Shown here piece by piece: positions 26,701 to 37,687 of a DNA stretch of 64,000 nucleotides. The translations under genes were made by a program, and so were the position numbers. Origin of the DNA: Agrocybe praecox (taxonomy: Eukaryota > Basidiomycota > Agaricomycetes > Agaricales > Agrocybaceae); NCBI GenBank assembly GCA_964017145.1, contig OZ024843.1:1355001-1419000 (forward strand), read 5' to 3'. Position 1 is the first letter of the stretch. Every line of letters starts with the position of its first letter. The notes under the pieces are model-generated. The model was not told where the DNA came from, ran no database searches, and was given only the letters and a program-made list of their open reading frames with translations.

Positions 26701-28582
26701 CGTTTCACTAAGAGAACCATCAGGTATTTGAATTTCAGCTTACGATAAGATAAGATTAGTACTAAGTCCCCACAGTTGAGCCTTGACGCCCCGTGTTTAG
26801 AGTTCATCTTGCTCATACATACTCACACTCTTAATCCAGCCGAAAGTGTCATTCGAGTCTATGCTTAGTCTTTCATGCCCACGGCGGCATCATCACGATC
26901 ATCATCCTCGATCCCATCACCAAAGATCACCAAAATGAAGTGAAATTATATTGAACGTGGCATTAATTATATCCCCATTCTACATAATTTGCCCCATGCT
27001 CAGCTCAAAAGTGTCGCAGTTTGGATGACGAGCGGGAAAGGCCAAATGTGAGCAAGGGGCTGTACATAACTCGTCTCCGATCGCTTTGTCTATATTTAGC
27101 TTTCTTACTGGCTCTTCGTGAGTCTATAAATAGAAACGGACAAAAACGGATGTCTGCGTGTATTTGAAGGCAGTGAGTAAGAATCTCAATTCCCTGCTGG
27201 GGTTAGAATTAGAAGTTGGGGTACAAACGGCCTGCACCGCGTAGCTATTGAATGCCGTGCACACTGCACAGGCGGTAAAATATACTGAGCACGGCGCTAA
27301 GCGTCAGACGGACAGGGACATGGTTAATTGGAGGAGGACCCATAAGTGACAGAACCTTGCTATTGGCCGTGCAGTGTGTACACACATTCCGTTTACATGC
27401 CCAGTGCCCACGCGCTACGACTCAATATGTATGTCATGACCCGCTGCGGCATCGGTGGTGGCCGGAAATTCTAGCGTTTAAACGAATTTACGAACATTGA
27501 GAGAAGAAGATCTAAAGTGCGAAACGCGAAGAGCGGGAGGAGCTCCAATGTTGGCGCTTGCGACAAGTGACGAGAAAAGAAGCCCAGTCCAGAAGACAAG
27601 GGTCCGTGTGGAAAAAAGAAGAGCGTTTTATTCGATGCTAAGTAAAGACGGCAGTACACCCACAGAGGCTGAAGTACATACTACATATCTGGATAGAAAT
27701 AAGCAGACTCTGACTTACTCCTCGTACAGAATCCCAATGTTAATGTGAAGCTCAGGGGGGGTCAGGGGTGACATTGACAGCCTTCAAGCGCGTTAAGTTT
27801 AGCAACTCTGCGAGTGAGTATCCATCCATGTCAACTTGGTGTTTCAGGGTCGATATCGAACGGGCGGAAAAGCCGTTATCAGACAAACGTAAGCTGCCCA
27901 ACCGTCCGTCCGTGCGCTAACAATAGCTTTTTCACAAATGGGGCTAATCTCTACCGAACGTCCTGGATCCGGACGGACGTGGGGGGGACAGTTATTAATA
28001 GCTAATGACCCGTCATACTTCAAGTGTGTTTGTTGCCGTCGAAGAGGCATTAATCGGTCGCTGTCTGCGTCTGCTATCCAGGTCTTTTCCTTTTCAAGCC
28101 ACCTTTCGCCCTTTGAAAGGGCAATTCTCACTCACGCACTCAGTGTAGGGTAAAAAGAGACTCGAGTAACTTGAGATGTACGTAGATTCTCTTGGCCGTT
28201 TCGCCGCAGTGCTGGAGCTGACGGCAATGGTGAAGCATCCTTCAGTCATAATCATGCAACATCCCATCCATCCATCTGGAGTAGAAGTCTAGGAGTGGCA
28301 CGGCACACAGTAAGTACGCAGCAGCCTATCTATCCACTGTCCATCATCTCAGAGAAGAGCCTTCATCTCTGTCTCCTGCTAATCGTACTCTGTAGTACTG
28401 AAAATATAAAGACATTCATTAATCATTGCAACCGGCCGCCGCGTATTATCCAGCAGCATCGGATTGTTTTCGCGGTCTTTTATTTCCCCGTTTCCTGTGC
28501 CACTACTGATGAAGGAGCGACAGTGATTTTCCTCTATTGATGAGTTCCTGGCTCTCGTGTTTAAACAATTGATATGTTTCGC

Positions 28583-28603
28583 AGATAATCATTATCATTA
28601 TCA
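28583..28603. promoter_or_regulatory. GATA-site cluster A (possible)
   Basis: One AGATAA (28583-28588) on the plus strand is followed by two adjacent TTATCA words (28592-28603), the reverse complement of TGATAA. Another TTATC lies a few bases on. Three HGATAA-type sites in 21 bp, 6.3 kb upstream of the only GATA-factor gene in the window. Confidence 0.3.
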
Positions 28604-29621
28604 TCCTTTATCGCACTGGCGTGCACTGGTATGTCCGCCCGTACGTACGTGGACTTACATATTGATAACGATAATATACAGAAATAACGTGTGCACGGAA
28701 CCGACCGACGACATAAGCAAGCGCTCAAATAAAATGACACTCCTCCCTACCGATGTCTATCGAATTCCAGATTAAACGCAAACGCGGCTGCATTTTAAAA
28801 CTTGCAACTTTTCGTTGTGGTTTCTGCGACGGTGTTGATCAACAGATCGAGACGCGCCATCTGATAACTCGTCTTTCTGATCCTGCGTATAGAATATACA
28901 TAGGCATAGGAACAGTCATTATGGAGAGAGCGCGGGCTAAATCTTATCCTCCGAGTACCGATGAATGAATTATATTCTCGCTCGACGACATTCATTTTGA
29001 AAGTTTTCCGTTCGAGATATCATCGAGGTGCTTTTATCTTCCTATGATATTATGTTATCAAGTCAAGGTTTTAGAGTTGGTTCGCGTGCCCACGACCTAT
29101 ACGGCGCTGGGTGGGATAGAAATAAAGTGGTACTTACATACATATTACCGCAGAGAAGGGGAACCCATGAATTCGGAATAGGCAAAAGGCACAGAGTAAT
29201 AATCTCAATTCTCAAGCAAAAAATAGAAACCGTGGCGCGTCCATGTCGAGCCTTCTTCCTGGAGCGGGCTATTTATTGAACTTCAATAGAGTAAAACACG
29301 TAGTGTGTACAAGAATGTGATTCCTGAGGTGCCAACTTGCCAGGATATTTATACGCCTTCCAGTGTGTTTCTACTACTACGTACAGGACTCCAAAATCCA
29401 AATACATCCCCCCCTCCCCACACGCTACATAGGGTCATACCGAAGTTACATTACACGTCAGTAAGAATTGAAATGAAAAGTTAATATGACATGGATAGAC
29501 TTGGCCTGGAGAAATCCAACCCCACCCACGCACTCTTCCCACCGGCACAGTGTGGCAGGCAGGCCGCAGTGTCCGCTAGTAGCACTAGTGAGTAAGGGTA
29601 CTAAAAACTACCAATCCGTGG

Positions 29622-29640
29622 TAGATAGATAGATAGATAT
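29622..29640. repeat. (TAGA)n microsatellite
   Basis: About four and a half TAGA units (tagatagatagatagata) in the gene-poor region. Confidence 0.8.
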
Positions 29641-31570
29641 AAGTACCTACTGCCAGATACGCAGAGCCTTCAATGAAATATATGCTATTATGTCCATGAC
29701 ACATTTAAATGACCTGTCCAGCGTTCCCGGACAGAAAGACGACAGAAGTGTCATGATAGCAAGAGAAAGCCTACAGAGAGAGATTAGAGAGAAAGAGAAA
29801 GACAACAGCTTTACCGTGCCATCACGCCATTCAAGCATCCCAAACATTAGGCTTACCCCTGCGCCAGTTGTGCGCGTTATGTACAAGCGACCAGTGCCCT
29901 GGCAGTGCTGACACACGCACTGGTGCGCGACGCCATGTGCGTGCGCATGCAATCCGGGGGCGGACGTATGTCACCAGCACCGCCGGCATGCCGGCGAGCC
30001 GCAAGCTCTTGGATGAGATACGCCGAACGCACGTCAGAATTTCGCCGTCCGATGGGAAAAACAAAAAAACAGCGCAAGACGACCCAATTCATTCTTTGAC
30101 TAAAATGAGTAACATATGACTCTAGATCTGAGGAATGGAAATAAAAATAAAATAGATCTTGCGCCATATTTAATGTACAGTTGGCACCTTGAGCCCCGGG
30201 CGGTATGGGGTGTAAGTATGTTGTTACTTCTTTCCGCGTACGTACTACGTAACTCCCAAAATGTGCTTGCGGGCCCTGGACTCAAAGTAATCCATCGGCG
30301 GGGCGGGTTGGTGAGAGAGAACTTTGGCTAAATTTTGGTGGGCAGCTGGACCTGGAAGATCTGGGTAAAGCCAAGTCTAAGTAAAGCACTGAGCCGCTGA
30401 GTGAGTGAGTAAGAGAACTTGAGAAGAGAAGCACACCTAGAATAGCCTCGCATTGAAATGCAACTTTGTACTATGGCATATATAACATAACAGAAGACAG
30501 TAGAGGGGGAGAGCGCATGATTTTATTAATAACGACGCGCTCGCAGATTTCCTTGTCCCATATGCCATACGTTATTAGCACAAAACACTCGAAATAACCC
30601 TTCCCTTCGTGCCAGGTCCAGTCATGGAGTCCAATTGGGAGATTGGTGGGCTTCACATATGGGCGGGTGCATGTCATATCACGGAAGGGAGCGACGAGTC
30701 AAAAAAGCTCGACGTATTGTGTGGATGGATGTCCATATCGTATCGTATCGCATCGTATGTACATAGCCGCCGGGCGGGTATTGTGGGGATGGGCAAGGAC
30801 TGTTTTTGGCTCGCTCCTATTCCCATCCCTTACTTGGGTGCGTGGATCTTGGTGGTATGTGTACACTGTACGTATGTGTCCCTTGGTAGGTCTAGTGGAT
30901 ATATGTCTGAGAGAGCACACATCCAATGCACACACACACCCGATTCCGAGGTCCGACCCCGATTCCGCGTCGAAGCGTGTAAACTTACTGGTGTGATGAT
31001 TATCGTTAGTACTAACAGAGCCCAGAAGATCCATGTCAGCCAGAAGAAGTTGAGGTTGAAGAAGTTGAAGAAGGTTTGAAGTTGAAGAGGAAAAGGAAAA
31101 AGGGCACGAGGGATAAATATAACTCCAACATGGTAATTACCCAAAGTTGAAAAGAGGCACTGAGCATGCATATATGCGATGCGCGATGCGCGTGAAAAGA
31201 TGCCGCGGCGCACTGGTCGGAGGGAAGTTCTGGCACAGGATGCTATTGCTATTGCTATTCACCCAAGGGAAGGCAAAGAAGCTTAGTACATACCAGGGAA
31301 GAACATATACCCATCCACAGTGGTGTGAAATGTCATGAACTGAGTGTGTGCCTTGGCTCGTCGTCATTATTATTATGGTTTGTTGACATGGACATGGACA
31401 ATCGACGATGACCACGGACTTTGAAGTCCATACACATAGAGCCCGATTCCGACTGCTCTTCCTTCCTTCCTTCTTACTTAGTACTACTTTGAACTGAACT
31501 TTGTTTATGTACATCCTGTCACGTCGATCTAATCGTCTTTCACCCATCTACATACGAGCGGTGCGGTGCG

Positions 31571-31597
31571 GGGCAGGGCAAGGGCAGGGCAGGGCAT
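31571..31597. repeat. GGGCA-type short tandem repeat
   Basis: Four to five copies of GGGCA with small interruptions (gggcagggcaagggcagggc and on). Confidence 0.75.
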
Positions 31598-31936
31598 ACA
31601 TACACACTACGCAATATAGCAATATAGTCACTACATGCTAATACTACTAGCCTAGCGTCCGCTGTCTTTTTAGCTTTCTTTCCAAGGAACTAGTCCAGGG
31701 CGGAGTCAAGACGCACTCAGTGCTTAGTGCCTACTAGACTAGTGGCGACCTGGAATCGGGGAGGAATACATACATATGTACATACATGGATTATGTAGTA
31801 TGTACGTACGCTATGTACGTACGTATGTATGCCGATTTCCACTGTTCACCGGTGCGAGCCTGCTATCCATGGCCAAGCGTTTGTGCAATGTGTGTATTCC
31901 GACCTCTCGGGATTCAATTTCGATTTCGCAGAGAAA

Positions 31937-31963
31937 AGATAATGATAATGATAATACAGATAA
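31937..31963 (+). promoter_or_regulatory. GATA-site cluster B (possible autoregulatory element)
   Basis: Four same-strand HGATAA sites in 27 bp: AGATAA at 31937, TGATAA at 31943 and 31949, AGATAA at 31958. The cluster lies 2.9 kb upstream of the GATA-factor start. Fungal GATA factors bind such sites, often in pairs, so feedback control is a reasonable inference. It could also be a simple tga/taa repeat. Confidence 0.35.
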
Positions 31964-32105
31964 CATAAACCATAACCCTACTTTCCTTTCCTTTTTTTTT
32001 TTTTCGCACACGCTACTAGCTGGTGCTAATCTAAGCGAACGACGGCGTCCGTATTTATGCCGCACCTGTGCCAGTGCCAGTGCTTAGTATTGATCAGCAG
32101 GGGTC

Positions 32106-32124
32106 AAGCTTCAATTTGAAGCTT
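32106..32124. repeat. Perfect 9-bp inverted repeat
   Basis: AAGCTTCAA, one central T, then TTGAAGCTT. A palindromic protein-binding site or a small hairpin. No link to a gene is evident. Confidence 0.6.
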
Positions 32125-32777
32125 CAGATTGGAACCAGTGCTCGACACGTTATCGCGCAACTCAAAGCTGTACCCTACCACTATCCCGTACGTACGTCCA
32201 AACACATATGAGATGATATGATATCTTTGTACAGTACATCTGATGATGCTGATACTAATGATTCTTCGCGGGCGTTCGAACCTTTTTGTTTTTTTCTGCG
32301 CTTCTAGCGCTCTATATCGCTTTCTTTAGATTTGGCTTTACTTTATCTCTATCTTCCGGGGTGCGATCTAGCTAGCTACCCACCTTACTAGTAAGCTGTG
32401 TGCGTTCGGTGTGGTGTAGTGTGGTGCGATGCGGTGTATGGTTGGTGTATGGTCTATTCCTGGACGACTCTTCTTTGGAACTTGGAACTTGCCAAGAAGG
32501 AATTCGATTCGAAGGAGACAATTGGGTTGGGGCGATGTGGGGTAAATATAGATAGAACCTACGTTGGTACTATTAGCCAGTAGGGTAATTCTAGAGGATA
32601 TGCACGTACGTACCGATGGGCAGGTGAGGGCCCAGCGCTCAGCCGCCTATATACACAAGGCTAATCATAATGCCAATGCCATTAATACCATCCATTATAT
32701 TAAATAAATAGCTCCGAATTTACTATGAAATCAACATCGACGGATTGTGAGCGCCTCCGTCGAGATCTTAGCGCTCT

Positions 32778-32817
32778 ATGTTTATGTTTAACTTTTTACT
32801 TCGATAAACATGAACAT
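32778..32817. repeat. Imperfect 12-bp inverted repeat (stem-loop)
   Basis: ATGTTTATGTTT (32778-32789) and AAACATGAACAT (32806-32817) pair at 11 of 12 positions around a 16-base loop. Confidence 0.55.
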
Positions 32818-33702
32818 GAACATAAATATGCATATCACGATACATAAGTTGAACAAAATTAAAGAATACAAGGATCTACAAGGGAGTTATGTGGGGAGCA
32901 TCATAATATCATTAATATCATGCAAACTCTACTCTACTCAGGCTAGCGCGTGAGTGGCACGCGATGGTGATCCCCCATCTTGTTGATGGTGTGGTAGTAG
33001 TACATAGGAGATAGTCCCCCGCGACCACTACCACAACCAGTGCATAACCACGGCCATAGCCACGCGGAGTCAGAGTCGGGAAGAGGCACACTCGGATTCG
33101 GAGAAGGAAATTAACTCAAGGGGAAGGAGGAGGATCTTGGGGCTACGGTATGTCACGAGTATGTATATGTTAACTAATAGGAAAGAAGGAAAAAAAAGAA
33201 GGGGAACGGAAGAGCAAGGAGCAAGCGCTATACCATCATGTTATTTATTTTATGGTAATAGCGATATAATCATTCCACTGCAGTTACTTTACTACCGCTG
33301 CCAAATTGTGTACTATGCGCGTAACGGTATAGTACAATACATACTCTTTTCGAAAGAAAAAACAAAACAAAATGAGATCGTACCTCCCATGCCACGACGA
33401 CCGCGACGAAGTGATGTTGATGGGGTAGGTGGCTGGGTAGATGGATGTGCATGATTATGATCGATGAGGCTGGGGCTGGGGACATATGGGGTGTAAGTAA
33501 GGTACCTGAACCGACTGTCTGTAATAGTGTATGTACGATAAGTACGCTGGAAAAAGTCCAGTAACATGACGACGACGATGGCTTGTCAACGAACGGAACG
33601 GAAACGAAATAGACGCACGCTCTGTCGAGTGTCTCCGAGATTTTCGAAAGATGGAAGATAGAGATCTTGGAAGGAAAGGAAAGGACTCGGGAAATGCGAA
33701 AG

Positions 33703-33724
33703 GAACGAACGAACGAACGAACGG
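33703..33724. repeat. (GAAC)n microsatellite
   Basis: Five GAAC units in a purine-rich stretch about 1.2 kb upstream of the GATA-factor gene. Confidence 0.8.
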
Positions 33725-34886
33725 GTCAGAAAAGAGAGAAAGAAATGATATGGCTGCGGTCAGCTACGCACTAGGATTATTTACATATATAGACCACATA
33801 CACTGTGGCGTTCGAAAATAAGAAAGGTGCTGCGAACGCGTTCTTGGGGCGCGGTTGAGGTGTGAGCGGAGCTGAGTTCCCGTTAGTAGTAGGGTGAAAG
33901 AGAAGATATAGCTTAGCTATTATTTTGACTGGTGGGTTCAGAAATGGTAGCTGTGGTGGTCTAGTGGTGCGTCCAGACTAGGAGTTCTAGGAAGTGACTG
34001 CATAGTATAATTAGCTATGGTCATCACGGATTAAATATTAACGTCTCTGCAAAACCGTCGTCTTGAAGCGAGAGACGAGGACAAAGACAAAAAGGCACGG
34101 GTTCGATAATACAGACGAGCGTTTCCTCGTGTCGTTAATGGTTCTTCCATAATCTTGAGTCCGACCTAGATTTATTTTAGAAAAAAGTTCACTCTCCTCC
34201 TCTCCTTCCCTGTAGCGAAATCAAAGCACCGTACCAGAAATAAAACGGCGCGTACAGCTTACTTACCTATTTCCTTCCTTCACTAGTATATAGCTACCTG
34301 GCTTGGTATGTTTATATATATGCTTTGCACCGACGGTTCCTTCGGACGCGCTTGAACGCCAGGACGATCATGGTCAAATGGTAATACCGAGTCTCGACCC
34401 ACGAACGTTTGCCCAAAAAAAGGATGATCGCAAATTCGAACGCGGCGAAAAAAACAAGAAAGGAAAGGAAAAAGAAAGCCGTTCAAGTGATTATATTTCA
34501 TAGAACATAAACGCGCAGCATCTCGCGGTGAATGAGACCGTTCCGTTCGATACTACTTGCCTCGAGGCATGGAGGAGGATAGCTCTTGGCGCGCGTTGGA
34601 CGCGTCAGGCGTCGCGTCTGTGGATCGGGATTGTACGATTTCACGGACGGAAGGACCGGAGACAGGAGGGCGAGCGCTAAGAGAGATAAGGAAGCCGCGG
34701 TGATTGGTGGACCCGAAAGAAGGGAAAGGTTTGGACTGGTTGGGAAGGGGTCTGAAGTAGCCGGGGTCCTGGCGGGGGCTTATTGTAACTCCTTTTGGAA
34801 AAGTGAGATCCAGATTTGCTTGAATCTTGGATAGAGTTGTATTTTAAAAGAAGGAAAGAAAGGGGAGCGAAACAGGTCGACACACA

Positions 34887-36354
34887 ATGGACTCTCTCGC
34901 TTTCGACGGTTATTCCACTCCTCGCACCCCTTCCCCAACTGTATCTGCTCTCCCTCACATGTATTCAAAACAGGAGTACATGTTCCCTCAGCAGGATGAC
35001 GCCTTCAACCGTCCGGGCTCACTCCTCCAAGAATTGTATGAGGATATCCCAGAGCAATCTCCTGCGTATTACAACAACCCCAACACCAACTGGCACCAAC
35101 AGCAGAGACAAGAGTTCCCGATGATGCGACGCGCTACTTTTCCGTATGTGCGTCAGGACCGCGACGATGCGATGCCGCAATACCCAAATTTCATCCAACA
35201 ACAACAGCAGCAACAACAAGTGTACTCTTCGTATGAAGATCAATACACAGAATATGATGAAACCAACATCAAAATAGAAGAGAACGCGGCTCTCATGGTC
35301 CCATCTCAACAATTCTACCGTCCACAACAACAACAACATCATCACCAGCAAATCCACCACCAACAGCAGCAGCACCACTCCTACCACCACTCTCCCTACC
35401 CATCTCCTTCCCTCAACGGCGGTGCCCACCCCTCCTATCTCTCCCCACACACAGGGCTCCCTGTGCAGCACACCGACGACGCTGCCTCCAAAGAGACGCA
35501 ATACCTGCGCCGCAGGTGTTTCAACTGCCACACCACCGAGCCGCCCTCCTGGCGCAGGAGTACGCTCAACCCAGGCAAAATCGTCTGCAACAAATGCGGG
35601 CTCTACGAACGCACCCACCTCCGTCCGCGTCCTCTCCGCTTCGACGAGCTCCGCGCGGGCAACAAGGCTCGTAAAGCCGGTGCTGCTGGCGTAGGTGCAG
35701 CTGCTAACAGCAAGCTGAGCACCAGCCCGAATCCCAATGTCAGCCCCAAGCAAGCCAAGCTCGTCAAGAAGGAGCCGAGAGAGTTCTCCGCTTCTGGTGC
35801 GCAAGGCGCTATCCTCAGACGCAGCAGCGTCTCCAGCTCAGCGAGCTCTGTCCATTCAGGCAGCGGTGCGAGCGATTGGGATGATAATGGTATGTCTTCT
35901 CCTTTCTCAAAAAAATCCCAATATTTATTTTATTCTTTCAGTCTCCATCTACTCCTCATCAGGCAGCGCCCCTCCAACGTCCTACAACTCGCCCATCCAA
36001 CACACCTACCCTCTCTCCCGCTCCGATTCCTCCTCTCCCCCATCCTCCCTCTCGCAGCTACAACACCCCAGCTCGAACGAGGGCGGCATCCGACTTCCCA
36101 ATAACCCCCTTTCCGACTTGATGCACCAGCAGCAACACCAGCAGCAGCAGCAATACCACCAACAACAACCACGCAAATCCCACACTGCGCCCGGGGGTTA
36201 CTTCAGTAACGGTGGATCTGCAGCTGGCTCGCCTGCGCTGTCGAACAAGGGTCTCGACCATAGCAATAATGGCAGCCCTGCATCGGAACATGCCTCGTTG
36301 GGCAATGCCGTTCTTGGTGTTGGTGCGAGTCCGGTGCTTGTTGGGTCTTCATAG
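34887..36354 (+). CDS. GATA-type zinc-finger transcription factor, 19-residue finger loop
   Basis: 471 residues from two exons (34887-35889 and 35942-36354, intron 52 bp). The N-terminal third is Pro/Tyr/Gln-rich with polyglutamine (35198-35218) and Gln/His runs (about 35325-35390). One GATA finger has its zinc ligands at Cys211, Cys214, Cys234 and Cys237, in the pattern C-x2-C-x19-C-x2-C. It carries the core TTEPPSWRR, PGKIVCNKCGLYERTH and a basic tail. The loop is one or two residues longer than in the usual 17- or 18-residue classes and matches a basidiomycete subgroup. After the finger come an Ala/Gly linker, a Lys-rich patch (KQAKLVKKEPREF) that may be a nuclear signal, Ser-rich regions and a second Gln run (about 36125-36170). 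It should bind GATA sequences in the nucleus. Its targets are unknown. It stands alone between two large gene-poor flanks. Confidence 0.9.
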
Positions 36355-36956
36355 ATTCTTCGACGTCGACATTGTTCAACATGAATCGGATGTATTGATT
36401 CGCTTTTGATGGACGCTTTGTTGTTTTTTTTTTTTTCCGCTCGCTTGGAGTAACTTATTTCATTCTTCCCCTTTCCTTCCTTCCTCGCTTTACTCTCCCC
36501 ACACAAAAAAGACACTTCCGTCACCCTCCTTACTACCCCCCACAATATACCTCTTCACGCAAATACCACTCATATCACGCAGTCAACGTTCTACTATGCC
36601 TAGTGCATATTTCCGCCGCTGAGCGACACCCCCTCCCCCCCACACAATTTATCTATCAGTTATTTATTGATTCCGATGGGATCTGATACACTTCAAAGAC
36701 TCAAAGAACACGCATGCACGGCTTGGACTTGCTTTTGTTTACTTACAATTTACACCCACTCCTCCTCTTCTCTCTTCGTTCTTTGCTGCTTTTTCTTCGT
36801 CTTCGCTTTTTGTCCCAATTCAGATTCAGATTCTTCAACTTCAACGTTCAACTCCTTCGAATTCGATTCATGTTCATGTACTACCAGACTATAAACTGCC
36901 TTTCTTTCTCCTTCTCGCATTATCTTGTACGCCGTACTGCCTGCTACCTGCCTCTT

Positions 36957-36988
36957 ATGTATGTATGTATGTGTGTGTGTATGTATGA
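36957..36988. repeat. (ATGT)n/(GT)n microsatellite
   Basis: TATGTATGTATGTATG, then GTGTGTGTGT, then ATGTATG, about 600 bp after the GATA-factor stop. Confidence 0.8.
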
Positions 36989-37505
36989 CTGTATTTCGTT
37001 TTTGAAACTTTGTTTTTTTACATGCGTCGTGAATTGCGAGAACTTGAGAGGACCTGGAAGGACGTGCGTTGGATTCGGACTAAAGAAGGAAAATGAAAGG
37101 GACCAGAAAATTGTATTGTATGGATCCGAAGTGCTCGTGTGGGTTAATTGTTAGTTAGTTATGTTAGTTACTAGTTGACCAAGGCTCCTTCCTTTCTTTG
37201 GACTTGGGGGGGATCCAAATGAAATTTGAAATGAATGAATCGTACTTACTTTCCTTGCTCCACTTACATACTAGGCTATAGTCTTGGGCTCGCAATGAGT
37301 TTCGTACACTCGAGTGTCGAGACGGATTCGTATCCCCCGGTCGAGCGGGGATTTACTTATGAGCTATAGGCTATAATATAAGTGTGCCGTTCACATACGT
37401 ACGTACTAAAAAAAACCCGGACTATACCATGTACATATAAATTAATCACTAACCAACTCGCCCACACCCATACGCGCACACGCCCGAGGTGGACTATTGA
37501 GGGCC

Positions 37506-37687
37506 AAGGCTTTTTAACTCGAGAGAGAATGCAAATCTCTCGAACTTTAAGTTTTTCCGGAGCTTCCGTGTTTTTATAGTTCTTAGTTTGTACTATTAAG
37601 GCTTTAACTCGAGGGATTTTGATTTCTCTCTCTTAAAGTTTTTCCGGAGCTCCCATGTTTTTATTTATAGTTTTTGATTCTTAGTCC
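37506..37687. repeat. Diverged tandem duplication, unit about 90 bp
   Basis: Two adjacent copies (about 37506-37592 and 37598-37687) share these blocks in the same order: aaggct...taactcgag, then a tract rich in tctct, then aagtttttccggagct, then tgtttttat, tatagtt and ttcttagt. Copy 1 also has CTCGAGAGAG...CTCTCGA as an internal inverted repeat. Origin unknown. Confidence 0.7.

Larger units (their letters stand above)
23230..34886. other. 11.7-kb gene-poor region upstream of the GATA factor
   Basis: No recognised protein gene apart from the doubtful microgene listed separately. All open frames are short (about 130 codons or fewer), overlap in several phases and resemble no family. The left part (23.8-27 kb) is ordinary AT-rich unique sequence. 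From about 28 kb the DNA changes character: microsatellites, purine and pyrimidine tracts, repeated TACGTAC/ATGTATGT words and tandem GATA motifs. No RNA polymerase III boxes forming a tRNA were found, nor long terminal repeats or transposase and reverse-transcriptase motifs. It may be a large regulatory region, a long untranslated leader with introns, or decayed repeats. Confidence 0.55.

Noticed and set aside
29880..31080. Several overlapping frames of 60-160 codons on both strands
   Set aside because: All phases are open together because of low stop-codon density in simple sequence; no homology or splice logic.
33940..34010. Possible tRNA (GGTGGTCTAGTGG resembles a tRNA A box)
   Set aside because: No matching B box at the right distance and no acceptor-stem pairing.
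23230..34886. CRISPR-like or satellite array
   Set aside because: Repeats are microsatellites and scattered 8-mers without regular unit-spacer order.
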